Below, piece after piece: positions 9,156-17,216 of a stretch of DNA of 64,000 nucleotides. Within the stretch, counting starts at the first letter, position 1. The number at the start of each line of letters is the position of its first letter. The position numbers and the translations under genes are program-made. Location: the NCBI GenBank assembly GCA_965220615.1, contig CBDCQL010000002.1, forward strand, positions 248,001-312,000. Direction: 5' to 3'. The notes under the pieces are model-generated. The model ran no database searches, was not told the DNA's origin, and saw only the letters and a list, made by a program, of their open reading frames with translations. This DNA comes from JAGWBD01 sp965220615 (GTDB taxonomy: Bacteria; Chloroflexota; Anaerolineae; Aggregatilineales; Phototrophicaceae).

Positions 9156-9429
9156 CAAACGCAAACGTCTGACCGGACGGGTGGTCAGCGACAAGATGCA
9201 GAAGACCGTGGTGGTTGCCGTGGAACGTCGTCGCCGCCACCCCGTATACGGCAAGGTCGTGCGCACGGTCAGGAAGGTCTATGCCCACGATGAGTCCGAT
9301 TCGATCCGCGAAGGAAGTCTGGTTCGCGTCGTGGAAAGCCGGCCCCGCAGCAAGCTGAAACGCTGGGCCGTGGATGCAGTGCTGGACGCCGCCACCGAAC
9401 CGGTCGCAGAGGAAGCGGTCGAGACATGA
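9148..9429 (+). CDS. rpsQ: 30S ribosomal protein S17
   Basis: S17 (93 residues) binds the 5' domain of 16S rRNA during early assembly. The OB-fold signature GRVVSDKMQKTVVVAVERR and HPVYGKVV are visible. The ATG at 9148 gives MPDKRKRLTG; the longer frame from 9103 is rejected because it runs back through rpmC. It overlaps rpmC by eight bases and rplN by four (ATGA). The acidic C-terminal extension after SKLKRW is longer than in many orthologues. Confidence 0.94.
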   Translation: MPDKRKRLTGRVVSDKMQKTVVVAVERRRRHPVYGKVVRTVRKVYAHDESDSIREGSLVRVVESRPRSKLKRWAVDAVLDAATEPVAEEAVET

Positions 9430-9797
9430 TCCAGACTGAGTCAAGGTTGAAAGTCGCGGACAACAGCGGCGCGCGCGAACTGTTGGTGATTCGCGTGCTG
9501 GGGGGTTCGCGCAAGCGCTACGGTCGCGTTGGCGACGTGGTGGTGGCCACGGTAAAGGCAGCCACCAGCGATGGCAGCGTGAAAAAGAGCGAGGTGGTGC
9601 GCGCGGTCATCGTGCGCACGGCCAAGGAATACGGTCGCCGTGACGGTTCCACGATCCGCTTTGATGAAAATGCGGCGGTGGTGCTGGCGGAGGACATGAC
9701 GAACCCGCGCGGCACGCGAGTTTTTGGGCCGGTTGCCAGAGAGTTGCGTGACAAGGGCTATATGAAAATCGTCTCGCTGGCGCCAGAGACCCTTTAG
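9426..9797 (+). CDS. rplN: 50S ribosomal protein L14
   Basis: L14 (123 residues) lies at the subunit interface and is a docking site for silencing and GTPase factors in other bacteria. The start MIQTESRLKVADNSGAREL and the segment FDENAAVVLAEDMTNPRGTR are highly conserved. The ATG overlaps the rpsQ stop by four bases. It is followed by a 30-base gap before rplX. Confidence 0.97.
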   Translation: MIQTESRLKVADNSGARELLVIRVLGGSRKRYGRVGDVVVATVKAATSDGSVKKSEVVRAVIVRTAKEYGRRDGSTIRFDENAAVVLAEDMTNPRGTRVFGPVARELRDKGYMKIVSLAPETL

Positions 9798-9827
9798 CAC
9801 CCGGCGCAGCCGGACTGAGAGGCAGGG

Positions 9828-10154
9828 ATGCAACGAATAAAAAAGGGAGATCTGGTAGAGGTGATCGCGGGCCGGGACATCGGCGAGCGCGGCACAGTCA
9901 TCGCCGTCTACAAAAAGCAGAACCGGGTGGTCGTCGAGGGCGTCAACATCCTCAAGAAGCACCAGAAGGCGCAGCAGGCCGGCCGGCAGCAGGTTCAGGC
10001 CCAGATCCTCGAGTTTGAGGGGCCCATCCACGTCTCGAACGTCATGCTGGTCTGCCCGGAAAGCAACGAGCGCACGCGCGTCGGCTTCCGCGTGCGCGAA
10101 AGCGACGGCAAGAAGGTCCGATACAGCAAAAAGAGCGGCGCAGATATCGATTGA
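9828..10154 (+). CDS. rplX: 50S ribosomal protein L24
   Basis: L24 (108 residues) initiates 50S assembly. The KOW motif lies at KKGDLVEVIAGRDIGERGTV, followed by VEGVNILKKHQK. The length is normal. It ends 14 bases before the rplE ATG. Confidence 0.95.
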   Translation: MQRIKKGDLVEVIAGRDIGERGTVIAVYKKQNRVVVEGVNILKKHQKAQQAGRQQVQAQILEFEGPIHVSNVMLVCPESNERTRVGFRVRESDGKKVRYSKKSGADID

Positions 10155-10168
10155 CCGGAGCGCAAACG

Positions 10169-10729
10169 ATGAACGCAACACCAGTGATGAAACAACGCTA
10201 TCGGGAAGATGCCGTCCCGCAACTGGTCGAGGCCTTCCGCTACGGCAATCCCATGCAGGTACCGGCGGTCCAGAAAGTCGTGGTCAACGTCGGTGTTGGC
10301 GAGGCGCTGGACAACCCCAGGGCGCTTGAAGGCGCGATCGAGGACATTCGCACTATCACCGGGCAGCAGCCGGTGGTCACCCGCGCGCGCAGGAGCATCG
10401 CCAACTTCAAGTTGCGCGAAGGTCGCTCGATTGGCGTCAAGGTGACGCTGCGCGGCGAGCGGATGTGGGCCTTTCTGGACCGCTTCATCAACATCGCGCT
10501 GCCGCGCGTACGGGATTTCCGCGGTGTGTCGCCGGACAGCTTTGACGGCCGCGGCAATTACACCATCGGCCTGCGCGAGCAACTTATCTTTCCGGAGATT
10601 CACTACGATCGCATTGACAAGGTACGCGGGATGGAGATCACGATTGTGACCACCGCCCGCACGGACGAGGAGGGCCGGCGCCTGTTGCGTTTGCTGGGCA
10701 TGCCCTTCCAGGAATACCAGGGAGCCTGA
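10169..10729 (+). CDS. rplE: 50S ribosomal protein L5
   Basis: L5 (186 residues) binds 5S rRNA and contacts the P-site tRNA. It shows VQKVVVNVGVGEAL, ARRSIANFKLREGRSIGVKV, and the P-site loop around RDFRGVSPDSFDGRGNY. ATG 10169 is preferred over an in-frame TTG at 10151 because GGAG lies eight bases upstream. rpsN follows after two bases. Confidence 0.96.
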   Translation: MNATPVMKQRYREDAVPQLVEAFRYGNPMQVPAVQKVVVNVGVGEALDNPRALEGAIEDIRTITGQQPVVTRARRSIANFKLREGRSIGVKVTLRGERMWAFLDRFINIALPRVRDFRGVSPDSFDGRGNYTIGLREQLIFPEIHYDRIDKVRGMEITIVTTARTDEEGRRLLRLLGMPFQEYQGA

Positions 10730-10731
10730 CG

Positions 10732-10938
10732 ATGGCCAAGAAATCCATTACCGCCAGGGAAAAACGGCGCAAGTACGCAGTGCGCGTGCGCAACCGCTGC
10801 CAGTTCGTGGACCCCAATTCGGGCAAGATTTGCGGGCGACCGCGCGGCTACATCCGCCGTTACGGACTCTGCCGCATCCATTTTCGCGAACTTGCGCTGC
10901 AGGGGCAGATCCCTGGCGTCGTCAAATCGAGCTGGTAG
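10732..10938 (+). CDS. rpsN: 30S ribosomal protein S14, zinc type with altered ligands
   Basis: S14 (68 residues) of the 30S head. The C-terminal signature ELALQGQIPGVVKSSW identifies the short zinc-binding (type Z) form, normally 61 residues with two CxxC pairs. Here the cysteines are C23 and C34, separated by ten residues instead of two, and the second pair is C47-x2-H50 instead of C-x2-C. The extra segment QFVDPNSGKI lies between the first two cysteines. A Cys3-His site could still bind zinc; that is inference. It lies between rplE and rpsH as usual, and the rpsH ribosome binding site overlaps its stop codon. Confidence 0.93.
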   Translation: MAKKSITAREKRRKYAVRVRNRCQFVDPNSGKICGRPRGYIRRYGLCRIHFRELALQGQIPGVVKSSW

Positions 10939-10949
10939 GAGGCGCTGCC

Positions 10950-11354
10950 ATGATGACAGACCCCGTTGCGGACATGCTTACGCGCATGCGCAATGCCCTG
11001 ATGGTCGGCAAGGCGGAGGTTCGCATTCCCTCCTCGAAGCTCAAGGTGGAAATCGCGCGCATTCTGAAGGCCGAAGGCTATATTGACGACTTCAACGTCA
11101 GCGATGAGAAACCGGCGAAGATGATCACCATCCAGTTGAAGTACTTTGGCTCCCGCCGCGATCGTCGACCGGTCATTTCAAAATTGCAGCGTGTCAGCAA
11201 GCCCGGCCGGCGCGTCTATCGCGGCACACGGGACATGCCGCGGGTGATGAGTGGCATCGGCATCGCCATTGTGACGACGCCCCAGGGCGTCATGACTGAT
11301 CAGCAGGCACGGCGCCAGCGAGTGGGCGGCGAAGTGCTCTGTTACGTCTGGTGA
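10950..11354 (+). CDS. rpsH: 30S ribosomal protein S8
   Basis: S8 (134 residues) binds 16S rRNA helix 21 and represses the spc operon in enterobacteria. It begins MMTDPVADMLTRMRNA and ends with the GGEVLCYVW signature. A perfect AGGAGG (10937-10942) overlaps the rpsN stop codon and lies seven bases before ATG 10950; a second ATG follows directly. Longer frames run back into rpsN and are rejected. Confidence 0.96.
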   Translation: MMTDPVADMLTRMRNALMVGKAEVRIPSSKLKVEIARILKAEGYIDDFNVSDEKPAKMITIQLKYFGSRRDRRPVISKLQRVSKPGRRVYRGTRDMPRVMSGIGIAIVTTPQGVMTDQQARRQRVGGEVLCYVW

Positions 11355-11366
11355 GGGAGGACCAGG

Positions 11367-11918
11367 ATGTCACGTATAGGCAATTTGCCCGTCCCCTTGC
11401 CTGACAAGGTCAGTGCGACCATCGAGGGGCAACGCGTCACGGTCAACGGGCCGAGAGGCGAACTGGCGCATGAGGTTCACCCGGCCATAAACGTGGAGCA
11501 GGAAAATGGCGTGTTGCTGGTGACGCGTCCCAGCGATCACCGCCAGCATCGCTCCCTGCATGGTCTGACGCGGGCGCTGGTCGCCAACATGGTGACGGGC
11601 GTCGACCAGGGCTTTCGCAAGTCGCTGGAGACCCGGGGGGTGGGATACAGCGCGGAAGTGCGCGGCGATACGCTGGTCATGCGCCTGGGATACTCGCATG
11701 ACGTGGAGATGGAAGCGCCGCAGGGCATCAGCTTTACCGCTGAACGCGCCCCCGGTAACCGCTTTCTCATTCACGTCGATGGCATCGACAAGCAACTGGT
11801 GGGGCAGGTGGCGGCCGACGTGCGCAGCAAGCGTCCGCCGGAGCCCTACAAGGGCAAGGGTGTGCGCTACCTTGGCGAGTACGTCCGTCAGAAAGCGGGC
11901 AAGGCCGGCAAGGTCTAG
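11367..11918 (+). CDS. rplF: 50S ribosomal protein L6
   Basis: L6 (183 residues) sits near the GTPase centre. It has the N-terminal SRIGNLPVPLPDKV and the C-terminal signature RPPEPYKGKGVRYLGEYV. The two L6 repeats are complete. It is followed by a 50-base gap before rplR in which nothing distinctive is seen. Confidence 0.96.
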   Translation: MSRIGNLPVPLPDKVSATIEGQRVTVNGPRGELAHEVHPAINVEQENGVLLVTRPSDHRQHRSLHGLTRALVANMVTGVDQGFRKSLETRGVGYSAEVRGDTLVMRLGYSHDVEMEAPQGISFTAERAPGNRFLIHVDGIDKQLVGQVAADVRSKRPPEPYKGKGVRYLGEYVRQKAGKAGKV

Positions 11919-11968
11919 GGGAACAGTCTGGAAGCTGAAACAGGGCCGGTGCGGTCCGGGATGGGACT

Positions 11969-12337
11969 ATGGACGCCAGCAAAAGGAAACACAAGGCACG
12001 TGAGCGGCGCCATCGTCGAGTGCGCGCGCGCGTACAGGGCAGCAGCGAACAGCCGCGTCTTTGCGTCTATCGCAGCCTGACCAACATTTATGCCCAGTTG
12101 ATCGACGACGGCCAGGGCCATACCCTGGTCGCCGCCTCCACCATCGATCGGGACCTGCGGGCGCAGGTCGAGGACAAAAGCCCCATCGAGGCTGCGCGCA
12201 TGGTGGGTCAGCTGGTCGGCGAACGCGCCCGGCAGGCCGGTGTGAAGCGGGTGGTCTTTGATCGCGGCGGCTATCGCTATCACGGGCGGGTGGCCGCCCT
12301 GGCGGAAGGCGCGCGCGCAGCCGGGCTGGACTTTTAA
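11969..12337 (+). CDS. rplR: 50S ribosomal protein L18
   Basis: L18 (122 residues) binds 5S rRNA together with L5. The blocks RPRL-like QPRLCVYRSLTNIYAQLIDD and VVFDRGGYRYHGRVAALAE are diagnostic. The basic N terminus is typical. It lies between rplF and rpsE. Confidence 0.95.
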   Translation: MDASKRKHKARERRHRRVRARVQGSSEQPRLCVYRSLTNIYAQLIDDGQGHTLVAASTIDRDLRAQVEDKSPIEAARMVGQLVGERARQAGVKRVVFDRGGYRYHGRVAALAEGARAAGLDF

Positions 12338-12361
12338 ACTTCCGGGGTTTGGGAGCGAAAC

Positions 12362-12922
12362 ATGGCAGACAGAAGACGGGAACGGCGCGGTTCACGCCGG
12401 GACGACGACCGCGAAGAACTTGACGAGCGCGTCGTAGATATCAAGCGAGTGGCCAAGGTGATCAGTGGCGGCCGGCGCTTCGCCTTTCGGACTGTGGTGA
12501 TCGTCGGCGACAATCGCGGCCGCGTCGGCGTGGGCGTCGGCAAGGCGCGGGGTGTGCCGGACAGCATTCGCAAGGGCTCCGAGCGGGCGCGACGCAATAT
12601 GGAACGTGTGTCCCTGGCCGGGGCCACCATTCCGCATCAGATCGTTGGCCGGCACGGTGGCGCCAGGGTGCTGCTCAAACCGGCCACTCCCGGCACCGGC
12701 GTCATCGCCGGGGGCGGCGTGCGAGCCGTGCTGGAAGCCGCCGGCGTGCGCGACATCCTTACCAAGAGCCAGGGCAGCGCCAACCTGCTTAACGTGACCA
12801 TGGCAACCGTGCAGGCGTTGCAATCGCTGCGCAGCCCGCATCAGGTGGCGGCCATGCGCGGCGTACCGGCAGCCAGGTTGATGCCTTTCGGCCAGGGTGA
12901 AGATGCCGGAGACGGGCGTTGA
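12362..12922 (+). CDS. rpsE: 30S ribosomal protein S5
   Basis: S5 (186 residues) contributes to decoding fidelity and mRNA entry. The signature GGRRFAFRTVVIVGDNRGRV and the block VLLKPATPGTGVIAGGGVRA are present. The N-terminal 20 residues are highly charged. Its TGA overlaps the rpmD ATG by one base. Confidence 0.97.
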   Translation: MADRRRERRGSRRDDDREELDERVVDIKRVAKVISGGRRFAFRTVVIVGDNRGRVGVGVGKARGVPDSIRKGSERARRNMERVSLAGATIPHQIVGRHGGARVLLKPATPGTGVIAGGGVRAVLEAAGVRDILTKSQGSANLLNVTMATVQALQSLRSPHQVAAMRGVPAARLMPFGQGEDAGDGR

Positions 12923-13122
12923 TGGCTGGCAAACTCAGGGTCACCCTGGAACGCAGCGCCACCCGTCGCGCGCCCAACCAGAAGGCAACCGTGCGGGCGC
13001 TGGGCCTGAACAAACTGCATGCCAGCGTTATTCATGACGATACGCCGTCCATTCGGGGCATGCTTTATGCGGTCCGGCATTTGGTGACGGTGGAAAAGGT
13101 GGGCCAGAATGAGACTGCATGA
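12922..13122 (+). CDS. rpmD: 50S ribosomal protein L30
   Basis: L30 (66 residues). The core LRVTLERSATRRAPNQKATV followed by LGLNKLHASV matches the family. ATG 12922 overlaps the rpsE stop by one base; a TTG three bases earlier is possible but unnecessary. It overlaps rplO by 14 bases. Confidence 0.93.
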   Translation: MAGKLRVTLERSATRRAPNQKATVRALGLNKLHASVIHDDTPSIRGMLYAVRHLVTVEKVGQNETA

Positions 13123-13654
13123 CCTGAAACCGGCTCCCGGCTCTCGCAAGAAGCGCCGGCGGGCGGGCCGCGGCATCTCCGCAGGACGTGGCAAGACTGC
13201 CGGTCGCGGTCACAAGGGCCAGGGCGCCCGCGCCGGTGGCGGCAAGGGCCCCTACTTTGAGGGCGGCCAACTGCCGCTGGTGCGCAGGATGCCTTTCAAA
13301 CGCGGCTTTACCAACATCTTCCGCATCGAGTATGAGGAAGTGAATGTTGGCCTGCTCAACGAGCATGAAGGGATCGAGGACGGCGCCGTTGTGACGCCCG
13401 CCTCACTGGCCCAACTGGGCATCATTCGCGATGCTACCGACCCGGTCGTCATCCTGGGCGATGGCGATTTGACGAAGAAGTTGACCATCAGTGCGCATCG
13501 CTTCACGAAAGGCGCCAGGCACAAGGTCGGCGAGGCCGGTGGCACGATCAGGGAACTGGAATTGAAGCTGACCGGCGCCCGCGCGACCGTGAAACTGCCG
13601 AAAAAGGAAGAACTGGCCAGAATTCTGGCGGATGATGGCGACGCCCAGGGTTGA
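13109..13654 (+). CDS. rplO: 50S ribosomal protein L15
   Basis: L15 (181 residues) is a late-assembly 50S protein. The start MRLHDLKPAPGSRKKRRRAG and the glycine-rich GRGHKGQGARAG segment are typical, as is FEGGQLPLVRRMPFKRGF. The C terminus is about 30 residues longer than in the shortest orthologues and is acidic at its end. It overlaps rpmD by 14 bases and precedes secY. Confidence 0.95.
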   Translation: MRLHDLKPAPGSRKKRRRAGRGISAGRGKTAGRGHKGQGARAGGGKGPYFEGGQLPLVRRMPFKRGFTNIFRIEYEEVNVGLLNEHEGIEDGAVVTPASLAQLGIIRDATDPVVILGDGDLTKKLTISAHRFTKGARHKVGEAGGTIRELELKLTGARATVKLPKKEELARILADDGDAQG

Positions 13655-13699
13655 CGCCCCTTCCCCCAGGCGGCTGAAATCGGGCGATGGAGGAGCTTC

Positions 13700-15025
13700 A
13701 TGCAGGCAATTGAGGCGCTAAAAAACGCATGGCGTTTGCCGGACGTGCGCAGCAAGTTGCTGTTCACCGGGCTGATCCTGGTGGTCTACCAGTTTGCCGC
13801 CCACGTGCCGGTTATCGGCGTGGACCGCAACGCGCTGCAGGCCGTGCTGGAAAGCAACGCCGGCGGTCTGGTCGGCGTGCTGAACCTGTTGTCCGGCGGC
13901 GCGGTCTCCAATTTCAGCGTCATTGCCATGGGCGTCTACCCCTATATCACGGCCTCGATCATTTTCCAGTTGCTGGTGCCGGTGATTCCACAGCTGGAAG
14001 CGATCCAGCGCGAGCCGGGCGGCCAGGAAAAGATCCAGCGTTACACGTACTACCTAGCGATCCCGATGGCCATTCTGCAGGGCGTGGGGCAGATCGCCAT
14101 TTTCGGCAATCTGGGCGGCGCGCCCATCATCCCCGAGTTTGGCCAGAACCCGCTCGTGACGATCACGGTCATCTCGACCATGACGGCGGGCACCATGTTC
14201 GCTGTCTGGCTGGGCGACCTGATCACTGAACAGGGAATCGGCAACGGCATTTCAATCATCATCTTTGCCGGCATCGTCGCTTCCGCGCCCTCCAACCTGG
14301 GCAACCTGCTGACGACCTCGACGCAACCGGTCTACAACGCGGTGCTCTTCGTGTTGATCGTGCTGGTGACGATCGTGGTCATCGTTTTCATCCAGGAGGG
14401 GATACGCCGAATCCCGGTGCAATACGGCAAGCGGGTGCGCGGGCGCAAACAGTATGGCGGCGCCAGCACGCACATCCCGCTGCGGGTCAACCCGGTGGGG
14501 ATGATCCCGCTGATCTTCGCTCAGTCGATCATCACCTTTCCCGCCATTCTGGTGAATCTCTTTCCCGACGGGCCGGTCGGTCAGACGATCAACACCACTT
14601 TTGGCAACCAGCAGGGCCTGTGGTACTGGGGCAGCTTCTTCCTGCTGACAGCCGGATTCACCTTCTTTTACGCCGAGACCATGATCGCCAACCAGAATCT
14701 GGCGGAGAGCCTGCAGCGCCAGGGCGGCTACATCCCTGGAATCCGTCCGGGCAAGCGTACGCAGGAGTTCATTCTGCGCGTGTCCCGGCGAATTACGCTG
14801 GTGGGCGCCCTCTTTCTGGGGACCATCGCCGTCGTGCCAGGTATGGTGGACCTGCTCAACAGCCTGCTTTTCCCGACCGAGTTCGTGGCCGGCGCCGGCA
14901 CGCTGAATGCCGCCAGCGTCATCACGGGCTCTGGTCTGATCATCGTGGTCGGCGTGGTGATCGACACGATGCGCCAGCTTGAAGCGCAGCTGGTCATGCG
15001 TAACTATGAAGGCTTCATGCGCTAA
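13700..15025 (+). CDS. secY: Protein translocase subunit SecY
   Basis: Core of the Sec channel in the cytoplasmic membrane; 441 residues with about ten hydrophobic segments. Family signatures include FSVIAMGVYPYITASIIFQL in the second segment and IPGIRPGKRTQEF before segment eight. A GGAGGAG site precedes the ATG. As in most bacteria it sits in the spc operon, followed by adk and map. Confidence 0.97.
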   Translation: MQAIEALKNAWRLPDVRSKLLFTGLILVVYQFAAHVPVIGVDRNALQAVLESNAGGLVGVLNLLSGGAVSNFSVIAMGVYPYITASIIFQLLVPVIPQLEAIQREPGGQEKIQRYTYYLAIPMAILQGVGQIAIFGNLGGAPIIPEFGQNPLVTITVISTMTAGTMFAVWLGDLITEQGIGNGISIIIFAGIVASAPSNLGNLLTTSTQPVYNAVLFVLIVLVTIVVIVFIQEGIRRIPVQYGKRVRGRKQYGGASTHIPLRVNPVGMIPLIFAQSIITFPAILVNLFPDGPVGQTINTTFGNQQGLWYWGSFFLLTAGFTFFYAETMIANQNLAESLQRQGGYIPGIRPGKRTQEFILRVSRRITLVGALFLGTIAVVPGMVDLLNSLLFPTEFVAGAGTLNAASVITGSGLIIVVGVVIDTMRQLEAQLVMRNYEGFMR

Positions 15026-15046
15026 ATCGGGAGAATTCTGCATACG

Positions 15047-15757
15047 ATGGGACTCTATCTGATCCTGCTGGGCGTTCAGGGCGCAGGGAAGGGCGTACAG
15101 GCCGCCTGGATCCAGCAGCGTTACGGCATTCCGCATGTGTCCACCGGTGACCTGTTCCGCGCCATGCGTACACGCGAGGACGAACTGGCGCAACGCATTC
15201 AGGCCATCATGGCCTCCGGTCAACTCATATCCGACGACATCACCAACGAGGTGGTGCGCGACCGCCTGTCGCAGCCGGATGCGGCCGGTGGCGCCATCCT
15301 GGATGGCTTTCCCCGCAACGAGGTGCAGGCCGCCTGGCTGGACGACTATCTGGGATCAAGGGGCGAGGCGGTCAATGCCGTCCTGCTGATGGAGATTGAC
15401 CTTTACGTTGCCTTCAAGCGCGCCTACGGCCGCATCGGCACGGAAGATGGCGCGCGCATTTACAATCTCTATTACCAGAACGAGAACATCGACTGGCAGC
15501 TGGAAGAACACCCCGACAGGGCCTGGCCGCCGCGGGTAACCGGCAGCGAATGCGATACGGGCATGGCCCTGGTGCGTCGCCCGGATGACGCCAGCGCCGA
15601 CGTGGTCATCCGCCGCATCGACACCTACATGGAGACGTCGATGCCGCTGGTGAACTGGTACCGTGAGCGCGGGCTGTTGCGCAGTGTTGATGCGGAACAG
15701 TCCATTGAGGACGTCAGCGCGGCCATCCAGGCGGTCATCGAGACCGACCGGGCCTGA
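15047..15757 (+). CDS. adk: Adenylate kinase, divergent P-loop and LID
   Basis: Nucleoside monophosphate kinase (ATP + AMP to 2 ADP); 236 residues against the usual 210-220. The P-loop reads GVQGAGKGVQ (residues 9-18) where the family has GxPGxGKGTQ: the proline is glutamine, while the lysine is kept. The AMP-site segments VSTGDLFRA and DGFPRN are present. The LID region (about 120-165) has no cysteines and does not match the zinc or non-zinc LID consensus well. Its place between secY and map is the standard one, so it is very likely the cell's Adk, or a divergent paralogue in its place. Confidence 0.87.
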   Translation: MGLYLILLGVQGAGKGVQAAWIQQRYGIPHVSTGDLFRAMRTREDELAQRIQAIMASGQLISDDITNEVVRDRLSQPDAAGGAILDGFPRNEVQAAWLDDYLGSRGEAVNAVLLMEIDLYVAFKRAYGRIGTEDGARIYNLYYQNENIDWQLEEHPDRAWPPRVTGSECDTGMALVRRPDDASADVVIRRIDTYMETSMPLVNWYRERGLLRSVDAEQSIEDVSAAIQAVIETDRA

Positions 15758-15758
15758 G

Positions 15759-16550
15759 GTGACGGGCGGCATTCACTACAAAACCGACGACGACGTCGCC
15801 ATCATGCGCGAGGCCGGCCGCATCGTGGCCAACGCCCACCGGGAACTGCGCGCCGCCCTGCGTCCGGGGGTCACCACGGCTCAACTCAACGACCTCGTGG
15901 AGACAGTCCTGCGCGACCACGGCGCCAGCCCCGTTTTTCTCGGCTACCCGAAAGAAAACGCGCCGGACTTTCCGGCCTCGATCTGCGCCTCGGTCAACGA
16001 GGAACTGGTGCATGGCATCCCCGGCCCGCGCGAATTGCAGGCCGGCGACATCATCAGCGTGGATATCGGCGCGCGCTACCAGGGTTTTGTCGGCGATGCG
16101 GCCTGGACCTACGCTGTTGACGAGGTGCCACCGGCGGTTCAAAGACTGCTGGACGTTTCCGAGGAAGCCCTGTGGGTTGGCATCCGTGCCGCCGTCATGC
16201 CGGCTGAAACGCGGGACGTCGCCCGGGCGATACAACGCTTCGTGGAGGGCAAGGGCTACAGTGTCGTCCGGGAATACACCGGTCACGGGGTCGGGCGCTC
16301 GATGCACGAGGCGCCGCAGGTGCCCAACTGGTGGCCCCGCAAACGGGTGCAGGAGCCCCAATGGGAAAGCGTACCGCTGTCTCCGGGCATGACGATCGCC
16401 CTGGAACCGATGGTTAACAGCGGCCTGGCGGAGACGGAAGAACTGGAAGACCAGTGGACGGTGGTGACGCGCGACGGCTCACTTTGCACGCATTTTGAAC
16501 ACAGCATCGCCATCACGGAAGGCGAGCCACTGGTATTGACCTTGCCGTGA
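15759..16550 (+). CDS. map: Methionine aminopeptidase type I
   Basis: Removes the initiator methionine from nascent proteins; 263 residues. The five metal ligands are visible in order: Asp in SVDIG, Asp in GDAAWTY, His in TGHGVGRSMHE, Glu in ALEPM and Glu in FEHSIAIT. The start is taken as GTG 15759, two bases after the adk stop; the next ATG would remove the conserved first helix. infA, often found directly downstream, is absent; a promoter and rpmJ follow instead. Confidence 0.93.
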   Translation: MTGGIHYKTDDDVAIMREAGRIVANAHRELRAALRPGVTTAQLNDLVETVLRDHGASPVFLGYPKENAPDFPASICASVNEELVHGIPGPRELQAGDIISVDIGARYQGFVGDAAWTYAVDEVPPAVQRLLDVSEEALWVGIRAAVMPAETRDVARAIQRFVEGKGYSVVREYTGHGVGRSMHEAPQVPNWWPRKRVQEPQWESVPLSPGMTIALEPMVNSGLAETEELEDQWTVVTRDGSLCTHFEHSIAITEGEPLVLTLP

Positions 16551-16557
16551 CTTGCTC

Positions 16558-16586
16558 TGGACAAGGGACGAGGGGGATGCTATGAT
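16558..16586 (+). promoter_or_regulatory. Extended -10 promoter upstream of rpmJ
   Basis: TGGACA (16558-16563) and TATGAT (16581-16586) are separated by 17 bases, each with five of six consensus matches, and a TG one base before the -10 adds an extended -10 element. The predicted transcript starts near 16593, giving a short leader for rpmJ. It would drive rpmJ-rpsM-rpsK-rpoA-rplQ-truA independently of the upstream superoperon. Confidence 0.75.
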
Positions 16587-16619
16587 GCGTCGCTTGCATC
16601 ACCAGCAGGGAAAGCAACC

Positions 16620-16733
16620 ATGATTGTTTCGGCATCGGTAAAGCGGCGCTGTCCCAAGTGCCGCATCATCAAGCGCCACGGGCGTGTGCGGGTGATCTGC
16701 GAAAACCCGCGCCACAAGCAGCGTCAGGGTTAG
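16620..16733 (+). CDS. rpmJ: 50S ribosomal protein L36
   Basis: L36, 37 residues: MIVSASVKRRCPKCRIIKRH and then RVRVICENPRHKQRQG. The zinc ligands C11, C14, C27 and H32 are all kept. An AGGGAAAG site precedes the ATG. It is first behind a strong internal promoter and leads into rpsM after 18 bases. Confidence 0.95.
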   Translation: MIVSASVKRRCPKCRIIKRHGRVRVICENPRHKQRQG

Positions 16734-16751
16734 GGCCAGGAGGGCGTCGTC

Positions 16752-17138
16752 ATGGCACGCATAGAAGGTGTTGACCTGCCGCGCGACAAACGAGTCGAGA
16801 TTGCATTGACCTACATTTATGGTGTGGGTGTACCCACCAGCAACAAGATTTTGTCCACGGCCGGAATCAACCGCGATACACGCGTCAAGGACCTGAGCGA
16901 GACCGAACTGCAACGCATCCGCGAACAACTGTCTCAAATGACCGTCGAGGGTGATTTGCGGCGTGAAGTGCAGTTGAACATCAAGCGGCTGCAGGAAATT
17001 GGCAGCTATCGAGGATTGCGGCACAGGCGTAACCTGCCGGTACGCGGCCAGCGTACCCGCACCAACGCCCGCACGCTGCGTGGCGCCAAGAAGACCGTCC
17101 CCGGCCGCGGCCGTCGGCGCGGCGCGACCAAGAAATAG
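16752..17138 (+). CDS. rpsM: 30S ribosomal protein S13
   Basis: S13 (128 residues) contacts the P-site tRNA and the 50S bridge. It begins MARIEGVDLPRDKRVEIALT and carries GSYRGLRHRRNLPVRGQRTR and the basic tail GRGRRRGATKK. Order rpmJ-rpsM-rpsK is canonical. Confidence 0.96.
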   Translation: MARIEGVDLPRDKRVEIALTYIYGVGVPTSNKILSTAGINRDTRVKDLSETELQRIREQLSQMTVEGDLRREVQLNIKRLQEIGSYRGLRHRRNLPVRGQRTRTNARTLRGAKKTVPGRGRRRGATKK

Positions 17139-17186
17139 ACCATTTCGGCGGCAACGGTTTCCCTTCCCTTTCGATTCGGGTCGTGA

Positions 17187-17203
17187 TCGGGCGGAACGCC
17201 CGA
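17187..17203 (+). promoter_or_regulatory. Hairpin directly upstream of the rpsK ribosome binding site
   Basis: TCGGGCG (17187-17193) pairs perfectly with CGCCCGA (17197-17203) across a GAA triloop and is followed directly by CAGGAGAGC and the rpsK ATG. It lies in a 78-base gap, unusually long for this cluster. In enterobacteria the alpha operon is controlled by S4 at a leader structure; here rpsD is absent, so any ligand is unknown. Confidence 0.4.
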
Positions 17204-17216
17204 CAGGAGAGCATGC

